64,000 nucleotides of DNA from an uncultured Saccharospirillaceae bacterium (GTDB lineage: Bacteria > Pseudomonadota > Gammaproteobacteria > Pseudomonadales > Oceanobacteraceae): contig CANNFT010000007.1 in the NCBI GenBank assembly GCA_947503895.1, positions 230,872-294,871 on the forward strand, given 5' to 3'. Shown in pieces: positions 27,260-38,800 of this stretch (position 1 is its first letter; each line of letters opens with the position of its first letter). A program made the translations under genes and the position numbers. The notes below the pieces were generated by a model. That model saw nothing but the letters and a program-made list of their open reading frames with translations, was not told the origin of the DNA and did no database searches.

Positions 27260-29122
27260 CTATATTGATAATTTGCTGACACGACGACCGCCGTATACGA
27301 GGTTTATCATGGCGCGAGTTAAAACGATCGCGGTGAACATTGAGGTTAAGATACCAATCGACAATGTCACGGCAAATCCTTTAACAGGACCCGTTCCTAC
27401 AGCAAACAAGATAATCGCCACGATGAGTGTGGTGATGTTGGCGTCCAATATGGTTAAGAAGGCTTTATCGTATCCGCTGTGAATCGCTTGCTGCGGATTC
27501 AAACCCTCTTTCAACTCCTCTTTTATGCGCGCAAATATGAGGACATTCGCGTCGACGGCCATACCCACGGTTAATACGATCCCGGCAATACCCGGTAGTG
27601 TCAGAGTGGCGCCTAACATGGACATAATCGCAGTTAATAGCATTAGGTTTGCTGTTAGCGCGATATTGGCGACGATACCAAATACCTTGTAATACAGCAG
27701 CATGAAAAGCAGCACGAGGGCTAAGCCCATTTGTACAGACGTTACCCCGAGCTTGATATTTTCTTTACCTAAGCTCGGCCCCACTGTGCGCTCTTCCACG
27801 AAATACATGGGAGCGGCGAGGGCTCCTGCACGCAGTAATAAGGCCAATTCTGATGCTTCACCGGCTTCCAGTCCTGTGATGCGGAAACTACTGCCCAATG
27901 CGCTTTGAATGGTGGCTAAACTAATGATGCCTTTTTCTTTGTATTTATCTTCATGCGTGATGATCTCGCCATCTTTTTCTTCATAACGGGTACGCACTTT
28001 GTGCTCAATGAACAGCACCGCCATCCGACGTCCGATGCTCTTTTTCGTCGCATCGCCCATCAGTGCGCCACCTGTGCCATCAAGGTTGATGTTTACTTGT
28101 GGTTGCCCATTTTCATCAAATGCAGGCTGTGCATTAGAGACATTATCGCCCGTTACAATCAGCGCTTTTTCTACACGTGCATCAGCTCGGCCAGGGGAAG
28201 GATTTTTAAACTTAAAGACTTCCGTATTGTATTTGGGCTCGTCAGGAGTCGCTTCTAAACGGAATTCGAGGTTTGCAGCTTTACCCAGTATTTTTTTCGC
28301 TGCAGCTGTGTCTTGAACACCTGGCAGCTCAACCACGATTCGATTGCGCCCTTGGCGTTGAACCAGAGGCTCAGCCACACCCAGTTCATTTACTCGATTA
28401 CGAATTGTTGTCAGGTTTTGCTTAACGGCGTAGGTTTCAAGCTCTTTTACTTTCGCGTCGGTCATACGCAATGAAACCCAGAATGCATCTTCGCTATCAT
28501 CACGCGTGGAGGTGATAAATTCTGTGTACTCACGGCGAATCAGCGATTCAGCATCATCTCGATGATCCGCTTTGGTGAACATGATATCAATGCCGTGCTC
28601 GCCGGCCAGAATCACACGGCGGTAACGTAGATTTTCTTCACGCAGTGAACGCTTTAAGGCTTCGCGGTAATTATCCACACGCTGCTTTAAGAATTGCTCC
28701 ATATCCACTTCCATTAAGAAGTGCACACCACCACTCAGATCGAGACCTAGAGTCATAGGCCCTGCATTCAAATCACGCAACCATTGAGGGGTGGTCGGAG
28801 CAAGATTCAAAGCAACAATGAAGCTGTCACCCAGTTCACGCTGAATGGCGCTTTTAGCGGCCAATTGGATCTCTTGATCTTTAACACGCAGTAATGCGGT
28901 TTTACCTTCTTGTAAGGTTTCACCAAAGTATTCGATATTCTTGCTGTCCAATACGGCCAGCGCTTTCTTGAGCGTGTATTCGTCAACGGCATCGCCACTT
29001 TTCGCAGGCGTGATTTGCACGGCTGGATCAGGGGGATACAAATTCGGTAATGAATATACGGCTCCCATCGCACAGACGATGAGTATAAGTAGGTACTTCC
29101 AGAGAGGATATTTATTGAGCAT
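27260..29122 (-). CDS. secD: protein translocase subunit SecD
   Basis: A 620-residue partner of SecF. The start ATG at 29120-29122 gives the canonical MLNKYPLWKYLLILIVCAMG; an in-frame extension to 29170 is not supported. TM1 is followed by the large periplasmic P1 domain with GLDLSGGVHFLMEVDME, the RNRVNELGVAEPLVQRQGRNRIVVELPG signature, and five C-terminal membrane segments (TLPGIAGIVLTVGMAVDANVLIFARIKEEL). It is the middle gene of yajC-secD-secF. Confidence 0.97.
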   Translation of the reverse strand: MLNKYPLWKYLLILIVCAMGAVYSLPNLYPPDPAVQITPAKSGDAVDEYTLKKALAVLDSKNIEYFGETLQEGKTALLRVKDQEIQLAAKSAIQRELGDSFIVALNLAPTTPQWLRDLNAGPMTLGLDLSGGVHFLMEVDMEQFLKQRVDNYREALKRSLREENLRYRRVILAGEHGIDIMFTKADHRDDAESLIRREYTEFITSTRDDSEDAFWVSLRMTDAKVKELETYAVKQNLTTIRNRVNELGVAEPLVQRQGRNRIVVELPGVQDTAAAKKILGKAANLEFRLEATPDEPKYNTEVFKFKNPSPGRADARVEKALIVTGDNVSNAQPAFDENGQPQVNINLDGTGGALMGDATKKSIGRRMAVLFIEHKVRTRYEEKDGEIITHEDKYKEKGIISLATIQSALGSSFRITGLEAGEASELALLLRAGALAAPMYFVEERTVGPSLGKENIKLGVTSVQMGLALVLLFMLLYYKVFGIVANIALTANLMLLTAIMSMLGATLTLPGIAGIVLTVGMAVDANVLIFARIKEELKEGLNPQQAIHSGYDKAFLTILDANITTLIVAIILFAVGTGPVKGFAVTLSIGILTSMFTAIVLTRAMINLVYGGRRVSKLSI

Positions 29123-29329
29123 AAGCCCGGGTTCCTGATTTATTTTTTTAAGAGCCAGCGGGCACAGCAAGTGAAGAGCATGAAACTGGCTTGTGAAATT
29201 ACGTCAAAAATTGCGTAAACCGTCGCCATTGCATTTCAGTCAACCATAAGTGCATTCCATCTAGCGGAACCGGCGACACTTAGGTCGCCGCTACCACTTA
29301 ATGCGGCTCTTTTTTGAATTTTCAAATGC

Positions 29330-29692
29330 TTATTCTTGAATCGATTTGATCGTGCCTTTTGGCAACTCAGCCGCCACCGCGTGCTTTTGCACAGGGATTT
29401 CAACGTTATCGGTCACCTTGATCACGACAAAATCGTCTGTCACTTTTGTGATTCGACCCAAAATACCGCCGCTCGTGACCACTTCGGACCCTTTTTGCAA
29501 GCCACCTAATAGGTTTTTATGCTCTTTTGCACGCTTGCTTTGTGGGCGCCACAATAAGAAATAGAAAATCAGGACAAAGCCGCCCAAAAAGATTAACTGC
29601 TCCCAGCCCGCGCCTTGCGGTTGAGGGGCGCCTTCAGCAAAGGCTGAAACAGGCATAATAGCGGCAGCCAATAATGCAGCAAGTTTGGCCAT
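29330..29692 (-). CDS. yajC: Sec translocon accessory protein YajC
   Basis: A 120-residue single-span membrane protein that joins SecDF in the holotranslocon. The ATG at 29690-29692 has AGGAG 10 nt upstream; the open frame to 29785 is not the start. An N-terminal hydrophobic stretch ending AFAEG precedes the family core WEQLIFLGGFVLIFYFLLWRPQSKRAKEHKNLLGGLQKGSEVVTSGGILGRI. It is first in the yajC-secD-secF set, with 207 bp before secD. tgt lies upstream, the usual gammaproteobacterial order queA-tgt-yajC-secD-secF. Confidence 0.96.
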   Translation of the reverse strand: MAKLAALLAAAIMPVSAFAEGAPQPQGAGWEQLIFLGGFVLIFYFLLWRPQSKRAKEHKNLLGGLQKGSEVVTSGGILGRITKVTDDFVVIKVTDNVEIPVQKHAVAAELPKGTIKSIQE

Positions 29693-29796
29693 TCTTTTTC
29701 TCCTAAGATAATGAAAAGCGCTCAATAGAGGGTTCATCCTGCTATTCAGCGCTGCGATATATTCGTTGTTGTGGGTCAGACCCAAGTTTCAGACGG

Positions 29797-30945
<1,149 letters not shown>

Positions 30946-31064
30946 TTATCGATCAACCCACTCCCCACACGCTAATACGATGCAGCTTGGGCTGAATAAA
31001 AAGACAAATCTCGGCCTAACGCTATGTCACCTCGCGCCAAGCCAATATTTACATTTGGTGTATA

Positions 31065-32114
31065 TTATTGATCCCAGCGATCAACCGCGTTGGGATTTAG
31101 GGTAATAAACATAGCATCGCCATAGCTGAAGAAACGGTATTCATGGGCGACCGCCTCTGCATAGGCATTCAATACAGGCCCGCGTCCAGCAAACCCACTG
31201 ATTAACATCAGTAAGGTGGACTCTGGCAGGTGAAAATTAGTGACCAGTGCATCGACCGATTTAAATTCATACCCAGGATAAATAAAGATATCTGTTTCAC
31301 CGCTGTAGGGTTGAATGCTACCCGAGGCACTGGCGCTCTCTAAACTGCGCACGGATGTAGTGCCCACGGCGATCACTCGCTTGCCCGCTGCTCGCGTGGC
31401 GTTGATGGCATCGCAAACAGACTGGTCAACCTCAAGGTATTCACTGTGCATAACATGGTCATTCACGTCATCCACTTTAACGGGCTGAAACGTGCCAGCA
31501 CCGACATGTAAGGTGACAAACGCCAGCTGCACACCTTTTTGCTTGAGAGACTCAAGCATTGACTCATCAAAATGCAAGCCAGCGGTCGGTGCGGCCACCG
31601 CGCCGGGCTTCTCATTGTAAACCGTTTGGTAGCGCTCGCGATCACTCAGTTCATCTTCCCGCTCCATATACGGCGGCAATGGCATATGGCCCACGGTTTC
31701 CAACCACTCCACGAGCGGCTGCGCTAATTCGAATTTAAGACGAAACAAAGCGCCTTCACGGCTCACCACTTCTACCTTGGCACCTTCGAGTTCAATAATG
31801 GCGCCGGGCTTAGGGGAGCGACTACTTTTGATATGGCTGAGTGCTTCATCATCGCTGATGACTCTCTCTAGCAACGCTTCGAGCTTGCCACCGCTGGCTT
31901 TTTGTCCAAATAAGCGAGCGGGAATCACACGAGTATTATTAAAAACCAGTAGGTCTCCGGCCTCGACCAAGCCCAAAAGATCGGTAAATTGGCGGTGTGT
32001 CACCTCACCACTAGGGCCGTCCAAGTGCAGCAGTCGACTGCCGCTGCGCTCTGGCTGTGGGTATCGTGCAATGAGCTGATCGGGCAACTCGAAAGAAAAG
32101 TCACTGGTTTTCAT
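31065..32114 (-). CDS. queA: S-adenosylmethionine:tRNA ribosyltransferase-isomerase
   Basis: QueA adds the epoxycyclopentane unit from SAM to preQ1-tRNA to give epoxyqueuosine. The 349-residue protein starts [31 protein letters not shown], matching E. coli QueA. It holds [40 protein letters not shown] and [31 protein letters not shown] chose the ATG at 32112-32114 by homology; upstream in-frame starts at 32135 and 32180 would add unrelated residues. The 140-bp gap to tgt may contain a second promoter. Confidence 0.96.
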   Translation of the reverse strand: MKTSDFSFELPDQLIARYPQPERSGSRLLHLDGPSGEVTHRQFTDLLGLVEAGDLLVFNNTRVIPARLFGQKASGGKLEALLERVISDDEALSHIKSSRSPKPGAIIELEGAKVEVVSREGALFRLKFELAQPLVEWLETVGHMPLPPYMEREDELSDRERYQTVYNEKPGAVAAPTAGLHFDESMLESLKQKGVQLAFVTLHVGAGTFQPVKVDDVNDHVMHSEYLEVDQSVCDAINATRAAGKRVIAVGTTSVRSLESASASGSIQPYSGETDIFIYPGYEFKSVDALVTNFHLPESTLLMLISGFAGRGPVLNAYAEAVAHEYRFFSYGDAMFITLNPNAVDRWDQ

Positions 32115-32180
32115 ATTTACTACAGTCGGGGCCATGACAGCCGAGAAAAACAAAGGCGCGCAGTATACAAATTCGTCCAA

Positions 32181-32491
32181 TCTGTGAACACCCTGAGTAT
32201 CGCATTATCGACATTAAAAGGAGATGGGCTGAAGGTGAGGCATCCATTTGTAAACACACCTAGCTGAACGCAGATATGACGCATTGCTCGGCTGGGCGGA
32301 TTGATCCCTTCGATCAAAGCCGCAAAACGCCCTAAGCCTCTGTTTCTATGCCATATTCTCACGATCTATTTTAACGCTGATGACAAAAAAACATTGACTC
32401 GAAGAATTCGACTGGTAACATGCGCTCCCACTTGATTACGGCCTTGTTAGTCGAACACTTGTTTTAGTGTGGTCAGTGGGTCGCTCGATTT
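32181..32491. other. intergenic region with the tRNA-Leu promoter
   Basis: About 310 bp between queA and the first tRNA-Leu. The tRNA promoter lies at 32394-32421. Nothing else was recognised. Confidence 0.5.
32394..32421 (+). promoter_or_regulatory. promoter of tRNA-Leu(CAG)
   Basis: TTGACT (32394-32399), 16 bp, TAACAT (32416-32421), followed by a GC-rich discriminator GCGCTCCC as expected for stringently controlled stable-RNA promoters. Confidence 0.65.
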
Positions 32492-32576
32492 GCCGAAGTG
32501 GTGAAATTGGTAGACACGCAGTGTTCAGGTCGCTGTGCCTTCGGGTGTGCGAGTTCGAGTCTCGCCTTCGGCACCA
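32492..32576 (+). tRNA. tRNA-Leu (anticodon CAG)
   Basis: An 85-nt class II tRNA. The acceptor stem GCCGAAG / CTTCGGC is followed by A and the encoded CCA. The anticodon loop is TTCAGGT in a CAGTG/CGCTG stem, there is a long variable arm around CCTTCGGG, and the T-arm is GCGAGTTCGAGTCTCGC. Confidence 0.95.
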
Positions 32577-32726
32577 ATGCTATCTTGTATAGCTGAACAA
32601 AGATCAAGATGTAGAGTATGCGTTTTTCTTATCGCTTCTCTCTAGAAACCAAATTTTAGTTTTATGCTGATTTAGCATGAAATGAAAATATCAGTTTGTT
32701 TAACGTTTTTAAGCAGATTGAGCAGT

Positions 32727-32811
32727 GCCAGTGTGGTGAAATTGGTATACACGACGGATTCAAAATCCGTTGCCTTCGGGCGTGGCGGTTCGAGTCCGCC
32801 CACTGGTACCA
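32727..32811 (+). tRNA. tRNA-Leu (anticodon CAA)
   Basis: An 85-nt class II tRNA. The acceptor stem GCCAGTG / CACTGGT (G-U first pair) ends with encoded CCA. The anticodon loop is TTCAAAA in a CGGA/TCCG stem, and the T-arm is GGCGGTTCGAGTCCGCC. It lies 150 bp after tRNA-Leu(CAG), with a terminator behind it. Confidence 0.95.
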
Positions 32812-32818
32812 TTTATTT

Positions 32819-32851
32819 AAAACCCTAGCTAGAAATAGCTGGGGTTTTTTT
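32819..32851 (+). terminator. terminator after tRNA-Leu(CAA)
   Basis: CCCTAGCTA (32823-32831) / TAGCTGGGG (32836-32844) with a GAAA loop and seven T. Confidence 0.9.
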
Positions 32852-33112
32852 ATGCCGGTCTTGGAGAGTAACACTCCAGCTAACCCACGAGGATTGCCAT
32901 TCACACACCTCGACTTTTATCCACACAGCACATCTCACCTCACCTTTTTACGATCCTCTTTATCCCAATTCGGGTGACAATGGAAAGCCCATCGCGGTCA
33001 TCATCAGACAATTATTCGAGCGTTGGAAATTAGCAAATATCAGTGGTTTTTAACTCTCAGGCTAGATTATTATGGCGCCCGCTGACATTGCATACCAATA
33101 TGTCTCGCCATA

Positions 33113-34048
33113 ATGGCGAGACGCCTTGAGTCATCATCATTTCTACTAGACATGTACTTTATGTATTACTTATTTAGCTGGCCAATTCACCCTCAACTCA
33201 TTCGCACGTTTTGCTTGATCGCGACCCTCTTCTCGTGCACCGCATATGGTCAGGACGTTGTGTACCTTAAAGACGGCACTATTTTAAAAGGTGATCTCAT
33301 TCTGCAAGATTTTAGTACAGGGCAATACAGACTCAAAGTGTTGGGCGGGTCGATTTTCAATCTGAAACAAGCTGACATTGATAGGATCACTCAAGAAAAA
33401 CCATTACAGCCCACTCAGAGTCAACCTGATCAGGGTATAGCGCACTCTTCTGATCAACGGCAGCATCAGGCGTTTACCCCGTCTCCCCATCAGCGAACTG
33501 AGCGTATGCCGGTCAATCACGTGATCGGTGGGTTAACGGGCAGCCAATCGGTAATATATCGAACGGATGACTCATTTGAGTATGAGTATACTTTCAAGAC
33601 CCGCGGCATCAGCTACCAATACAATTTTTCGAAAAACCTTGGACTCTACAATCACTATATATTCGGCAACCTTGTTGAGGTTATTCAAATCGGTAAAAAT
33701 GGCGAGCCAGACCAAACGATCCATTTTCGTGATGATGTCCCCCAAGGAAACCGCGTAAAATTGCAAACGCTCAGCAGTATGGCTTTATTATCAACCAATC
33801 ATTATCAAGGCTTTCAATTATACGGTGGCGCGGGCTTGGCCATTATCGATATAAAGAACGGAAGCGAGTATCATCGTGAAATAACCAACCATAAAACCAT
33901 TGTCGCACCTGTTATCGCATTTGGATTAGGGTATGCTTGGCGACCCGTCCAGCTACTCCTTCGCTATGAGGGACACTCCAACGCGAGTTATGGCTATAAA
34001 GTTTCCAATAGCCGACATTTCTCGCTTCAATTTGGCATCCATTTTTAG
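33113..34048 (+). CDS. secreted 'KDG' domain plus probable beta-barrel protein, paralogue A
   Basis: A 311-residue protein with a signal peptide (hydrophobic about 27-42, cut near AYG-QD). Just after it comes a compact module, DVVYLKDGTILKGDLILQDFSTGQYRLKVLGGSIFNLKQADIDRI, a pattern seen at the start of many secreted proteins of unknown role. A Gln/Ser/Pro linker (about 93-130) leads to a region rich in alternating aromatic strands that ends in phenylalanine (FSLQFGIHF), as outer-membrane barrels do. The true start may be an internal Met (14 or 17) closer to the signal. The next gene is a paralogue with the same layout. Function unknown. Confidence 0.65.
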   Translation: MARRLESSSFLLDMYFMYYLFSWPIHPQLIRTFCLIATLFSCTAYGQDVVYLKDGTILKGDLILQDFSTGQYRLKVLGGSIFNLKQADIDRITQEKPLQPTQSQPDQGIAHSSDQRQHQAFTPSPHQRTERMPVNHVIGGLTGSQSVIYRTDDSFEYEYTFKTRGISYQYNFSKNLGLYNHYIFGNLVEVIQIGKNGEPDQTIHFRDDVPQGNRVKLQTLSSMALLSTNHYQGFQLYGGAGLAIIDIKNGSEYHREITNHKTIVAPVIAFGLGYAWRPVQLLLRYEGHSNASYGYKVSNSRHFSLQFGIHF

Positions 34049-34211
34049 CGTTTATTGCATGGGAGGCTCCGCCTTGTTGCCTTGAATTTGAATAGGGGGA
34101 ATATCAATGAAGCGCTCACTAAATAATAACCTTATGGTGACAATGACACCTACATCATCAATAGGCCATTTAAATGATTTAAAGGCTCAATTAATTAGGA
34201 GTTTTTTGTAA

Positions 34212-35162
34212 ATGCGTACTATATGCATTAAACCTGTTGTTTTAGTCATTTTTCACGTTTGTATATTGCTGTGCTCCGTTATGAGTGTCGCCAGCGAACT
34301 CGAAGATGTCATATATAAAAAAGATGGTTCTATTTTACGAGGCGAAATGACAGAGGTGAATACGGAAGGTTCATTCTATGTCATTCGTTTACTCGGTGGA
34401 TTAACTTTTACTGTACATAAACAAGATATTCTGCGCATTACAAAAGAAGAAAAAATACCCGCATCCCCTCAGCCAATAGCAACACAAAAAACGCAACGCA
34501 CAACACCCATATACTTGCGTTCATATGGGCTATTCGACCGCCTTTATTTTGCCTTAGGCGGAGACAGACCCGATAACGGCTCACAACCCAGCTTGCCCAT
34601 AAAAAAATATGAGCCTGTGAAGTACCGCCAATCCATTCACTATGGCCAATTTGCTCATACCTACCGTCTTATCTCTAATGATTACACAAAGGAATATACG
34701 TTTAGTGGACACTCCGCCACCTATCAATGGGTATATAATCAACAATGGATGTTAAGCACTTCTCTTAGCCAAGGCCTACTGGAAAGTATTTATTTTAAAG
34801 ACCGGCACAGTGGTTTTAATACAGCTAATGATCGACACCACTCATTGCATACGGACGATTTCGCCGACGCGAAAGCCACTCAGTTTAAATCGGTCGCATT
34901 ATTTTCAAATCACTATGCTCGCTTCCATTACTACTCTCTAGGTGGAGGCCTTGTTTTCGATAAAGCATACTATCGAGGTCCACTGGGGGATTTAGATGAA
35001 CAGACTTTCGGAGCAATTGCGATGGCAGGGTTCGGTCTAAATATCCGCAGAGTAAAGCTCCAACTACATTACTTTAGGCATTTATCAACAGGCTATAGCC
35101 ATACAGTAAAAAAAGTTGATGGTGCTGAATTAACCATTGGGCTTCGATTTGATGAAATATAA
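34212..35162 (+). CDS. secreted 'KDG' domain plus probable beta-barrel protein, paralogue B
   Basis: A 316-residue paralogue of the preceding protein with the same order: signal peptide (about 8-27), module EDVIYKKDGSILRGEMTEVNTEGSFYVIRLLGGLTFTVHKQDILRI, Pro/Thr linker, then a beta-rich region with many Tyr, His and Phe (FALGGD..., YHYGQFAHTYRL, HYYSLGGGLVFDK) ending GLRFDEI. The shared elements are KDGxILxGxM/D, LLGGxxF and DIxRITxE. It starts 163 bp after paralogue A, with an AGGAG-type site at about 34197. The two probably arose by tandem duplication and then diverged. An RDD membrane protein follows. No known function. Confidence 0.65.
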   Translation: MRTICIKPVVLVIFHVCILLCSVMSVASELEDVIYKKDGSILRGEMTEVNTEGSFYVIRLLGGLTFTVHKQDILRITKEEKIPASPQPIATQKTQRTTPIYLRSYGLFDRLYFALGGDRPDNGSQPSLPIKKYEPVKYRQSIHYGQFAHTYRLISNDYTKEYTFSGHSATYQWVYNQQWMLSTSLSQGLLESIYFKDRHSGFNTANDRHHSLHTDDFADAKATQFKSVALFSNHYARFHYYSLGGGLVFDKAYYRGPLGDLDEQTFGAIAMAGFGLNIRRVKLQLHYFRHLSTGYSHTVKKVDGAELTIGLRFDEI

Positions 35163-35218
35163 ATGAGCCTTCATCTTCACAAACATTTTAAGTTTCACTC
35201 ACCACCAGGGAGTTAATT

Positions 35219-35680
35219 GTGTCGTCTTCATCTGCTTCAAACACTACACCAGCCGTCCCCAAGAATACGGCCGGGGTTATTATTCGTTTTGCCGCTTTTT
35301 TATATGATGCGCTACTGATTATCGCTCTCTGGTTTCTACTGGGGGTATTCGGCGTTGCATTCAATCAAGGCGAAGCGGTAGCTACATACAGTCCGTTTCT
35401 TTCTTCTGCCTGCTTTATTGTCGCATTTGTTTTTAATGCCTATTTTTGGCGCAACGGTGGTCAAACATTGGGAATGCGCGCTTGGCGACTCAGGTTGATC
35501 AATTCAAGATTAGAACCTCTCACTCTCACCCAATGCTTTGTTCGATTTATTACGGCAATCGCATCTCTTGCCATTTTTGGGTTAGGTTATTTTTGGCTAT
35601 GGATTGATAAAGATCGATTGAGTTGGCATGACCGGATGAGTGACACACGCGTCATTCGTGAACCGAAGAAAAAGAAGTGA
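35219..35680 (+). CDS. RDD family membrane protein
   Basis: A 153-residue inner-membrane protein with the RDD domain: AGVIIRFAAFLYDALLIIALWF (Arg and Asp of the name-giving motif), then ACFIVAFVFNAYFWRNGGQTLGMRAWRLRLI, a third hydrophobic span ITAIASLAIFGLGYFWLWID, and LSWHDRMSDTRVI. RDD proteins are of uncertain role, and some take part in ion transport. The start is GTG at 35219, with GGAG about 6 nt upstream. It may be co-transcribed with the paralogue pair (56-bp gap). A bidirectional terminator follows. Confidence 0.9.
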   Translation: MSSSSASNTTPAVPKNTAGVIIRFAAFLYDALLIIALWFLLGVFGVAFNQGEAVATYSPFLSSACFIVAFVFNAYFWRNGGQTLGMRAWRLRLINSRLEPLTLTQCFVRFITAIASLAIFGLGYFWLWIDKDRLSWHDRMSDTRVIREPKKKK

Positions 35681-35743
35681 ACAATAACCGCTCAAGCTTA
35701 AAGTTTGTTACTAAGCGGTATTGACCGGAAAAATTAAGTACAT

Positions 35744-35782
35744 AAAAAAACGCCCCATCAAGGTATCTTGTTGGGGCGTTTT
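35744..35782. terminator. bidirectional terminator
   Basis: AAAAAAACGCCCCA / TGGGGCGTTTT (35744-35757, 35772-35782), with AAG/CTT pairing inside the loop. Shared by the convergent RDD and M4 protease genes. Confidence 0.92.
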
Positions 35783-35871
35783 GCTAAGTTAAGCAGTCAT
35801 GCACATACATCACGGCTTAATGTGTTTGAATAAATGGCTTAATCTACGTTAGTAACGTATTTCATCCACCA

Positions 35872-38800
35872 CTAATGAGCAATAAAGAAGAAATTATCAA
35901 CCGCAACTTTATCCGCTTCGGTTGATCCACTGGCATCTTTCACGTATTTAAATGTGAACGTATGGATGCCGGCCGTTTCTATTCTCACTTTCATACGAGA
36001 CTCGTAAACACCCGATTGACGCAGTACTTCTTTACCATCCATATACAGAATGAATTCATCTTTATTCACATCAGTATCGGGTTTCAAGTCAAACCACAGG
36101 GTGCCGGCTTTAAACAGATTTGTGTAGTGCATCACTGCTTCCATGCCGTTGCCTATGGCTTGCGACTGTAAGCGTCGATCATTTAACTCCCAAGCTGCGG
36201 CAGAAAATTCACTTGAACTTGGAATCACAAAGTTTTGCGTACTAGGCAGTTCATGGGTCCAAGCACCGTTTAACGAGCGACCAAGGAAAGATTCGATCCA
36301 CATAAATTGGAATTTTGGCAGACTAAAGCGGCGATCTAAACGACCACCATACAAGTACTCTTCGATATTGGTGAAGCGATCGCCGTCCATATCAAGGTGT
36401 GCATCCGCTGCCAATAAAGGGTTTAACCCGTATGACACTTCCACACCATCCGGCAAGCCGTCTGCATCACTATCTTGTAGATTGGCCTGCGTGCCGTGTG
36501 TGTTTATTTCATCAAAGTCACTTAGATTATCTTGGTCGCTGTCCATCATGACGGGACTGGTACCAAAACGATATTCTTCGATATTTCTTAAACCATCACG
36601 GTCATCATCTGCATCGGCGTAAACAACACCATAAAACGTTTGCCAGAAATCCGGTAAACCGTTTTCATCGCCGTCTTTGCCACCTGCAAATCGCAATTCA
36701 TCAATCCATACTTGGTCGCTGCCACCAGACACACTGCTGTCTTTTTGATAAACAAATGAGACCGTTTGCAAACCCGTTTTCTTGAATTCATACATGACAC
36801 TTTGCCAATCAGTGATGCCAGATTCATTCAGTTCAACAAAGCCATCAATCGCAAGAATAAAGAAATCATACCCAGATTCCGTTGAGGTTTTTAACTTGAA
36901 GCGCATAATGTCACCTGCATGAGCAAGGACTTGTATGTCTATTTGCGCATATTCATTATCACTGATGTCGTCTGATACCAGTGAATACGCACCGCGATCG
37001 TATTCTTGATCGGTGATACTCCAAGTGTTTTCTGCTGTGCTAATCCATTTCTGGCTCAATTCAGCTTCAAAACCTTCGTTGATATCTAATAGATCTTGAC
37101 CAGGAATCCAAGTATCTTTCTTACTCGGGCTTAGACCCAAAGAATATTCCAAAATATTCGATAGCTTGTCACCGTCAAAATCTTTTTCAGAATCATCTTC
37201 TTTTGGATTTAGACCATGCTGAATTTCGTAACCATCACTCATGCCATCACCATCAAAATCAGCATTAAGTGGGTTTAAGCCCAATTCAATTTCACGTCCA
37301 TCCAATAAACCATCGAAGTCAGAATCATTGTATTTCGGGTTGGTTTTGGTTTGTGACTCAACAAAGTTCGTTAAACCATCATTGTCGAAATCCAATTCTG
37401 CATCATGAGCAGACTCATCGTTGAATCCGTGCAATATCTCCCAGTCGCGGAACATCTTGTCGCCATCCGCATCAATCAATTTATTGCATTCAACACCCAC
37501 TTCATTAAAAGCGTTACGAATGTCATCTTGGTTATAATCCAATACCGCAGCAGACATTAAGAGACCACATAAGCCTCCCTCAAAAGTCTCATCCGCTATC
37601 CAGTAATGTTGGTTAGCGTAAACAAAAACATCAAATGCTTTTCGAACGTTCCAGTTTTGAGTTTCGGAAAGATGATAAAAGGCTTTATTGTAGATGCCGC
37701 TACTGTAATGCACGTTTAGGCCATCGGTGTACTCATCGGTATGACCGATAGATTTACCATCGAGACTGGGATCTTTAAAGAAGCGAAGTGCCTCTGCTTC
37801 TTGCATAATGTCTGAACCGACTAGCCAGTCAACGCTATCTTTCATGAAGTATTCTGCCGCTTCTCCTGCAATATCAGAAAAGGCTTCGTTCATGCCGCCA
37901 GATTCACCCGAGTAAATTAAACCTGAATTAAACTCTGTAAATCCATGGCTGACTTCATGAGCAGAAACATTTACATCGACTAAGGGATAAAAGAAGGTAT
38001 CACCGTCACCAAAATACATCGCTTCGCCAGTCCAGAAGGCATTTTCGTATTGGTTTCCATAGTGTACCTTCATGGAAAGCTGCATCGGTAATGGGGCTGT
38101 TTCATACCACTGGTCATACATTTCGAAAACTAAATTACCGAAGTAAAATGCGTCATTAATGGGCGAAAATGCACCATTGATTTCCTTAAAGTCATTTCGA
38201 TATAGCTTTTCTAAAGCACATTCGTAGGAGAATGCGTCTACAATCGATTCGTCTTCAGCATGATTGAGATTCACCGCTTTAACATTTACATTTTCCATCA
38301 CACAGTTATTGTTATTTTCTTCGACAATAAAAGCGGGGAAATCCGTACCGTATTCATAACGGCCAGTCTTAACATTGCCGCCAGGGCCTGTACCATGAAC
38401 ATCTGCGAACTGTAAACCGTCCCAAGATTCCAGTAATAGCAAGTCAGCGCCGCGAATCATCATTTGTGGACGCGTCGCTACCTTATCGTTAAGCACTAAC
38501 ATATCAACCAAGAAAGCCTCTACCAATCGGCCACTTTTTTCTCGATATAAATATTTTTTAATATTTGTTTTTTTGATGTCTGAATCAGATACCAATTGGT
38601 TTTTTTCCGATACTATTTTAATGCTGTGCGCAATAACATCCTTCTCACTAAACACTGATGATTTTATTTTTTTAACATCAAAGTCTTTTAATAGTTGGCC
38701 TAGCATATGTGTCTGCTGGCCTTCATGCAGGGTGGTTTCAGCTTTCCAAATCGGCAACCCGTTTACGGTTTGCTGATAACGTGTATGCAGCGTATTCGTT

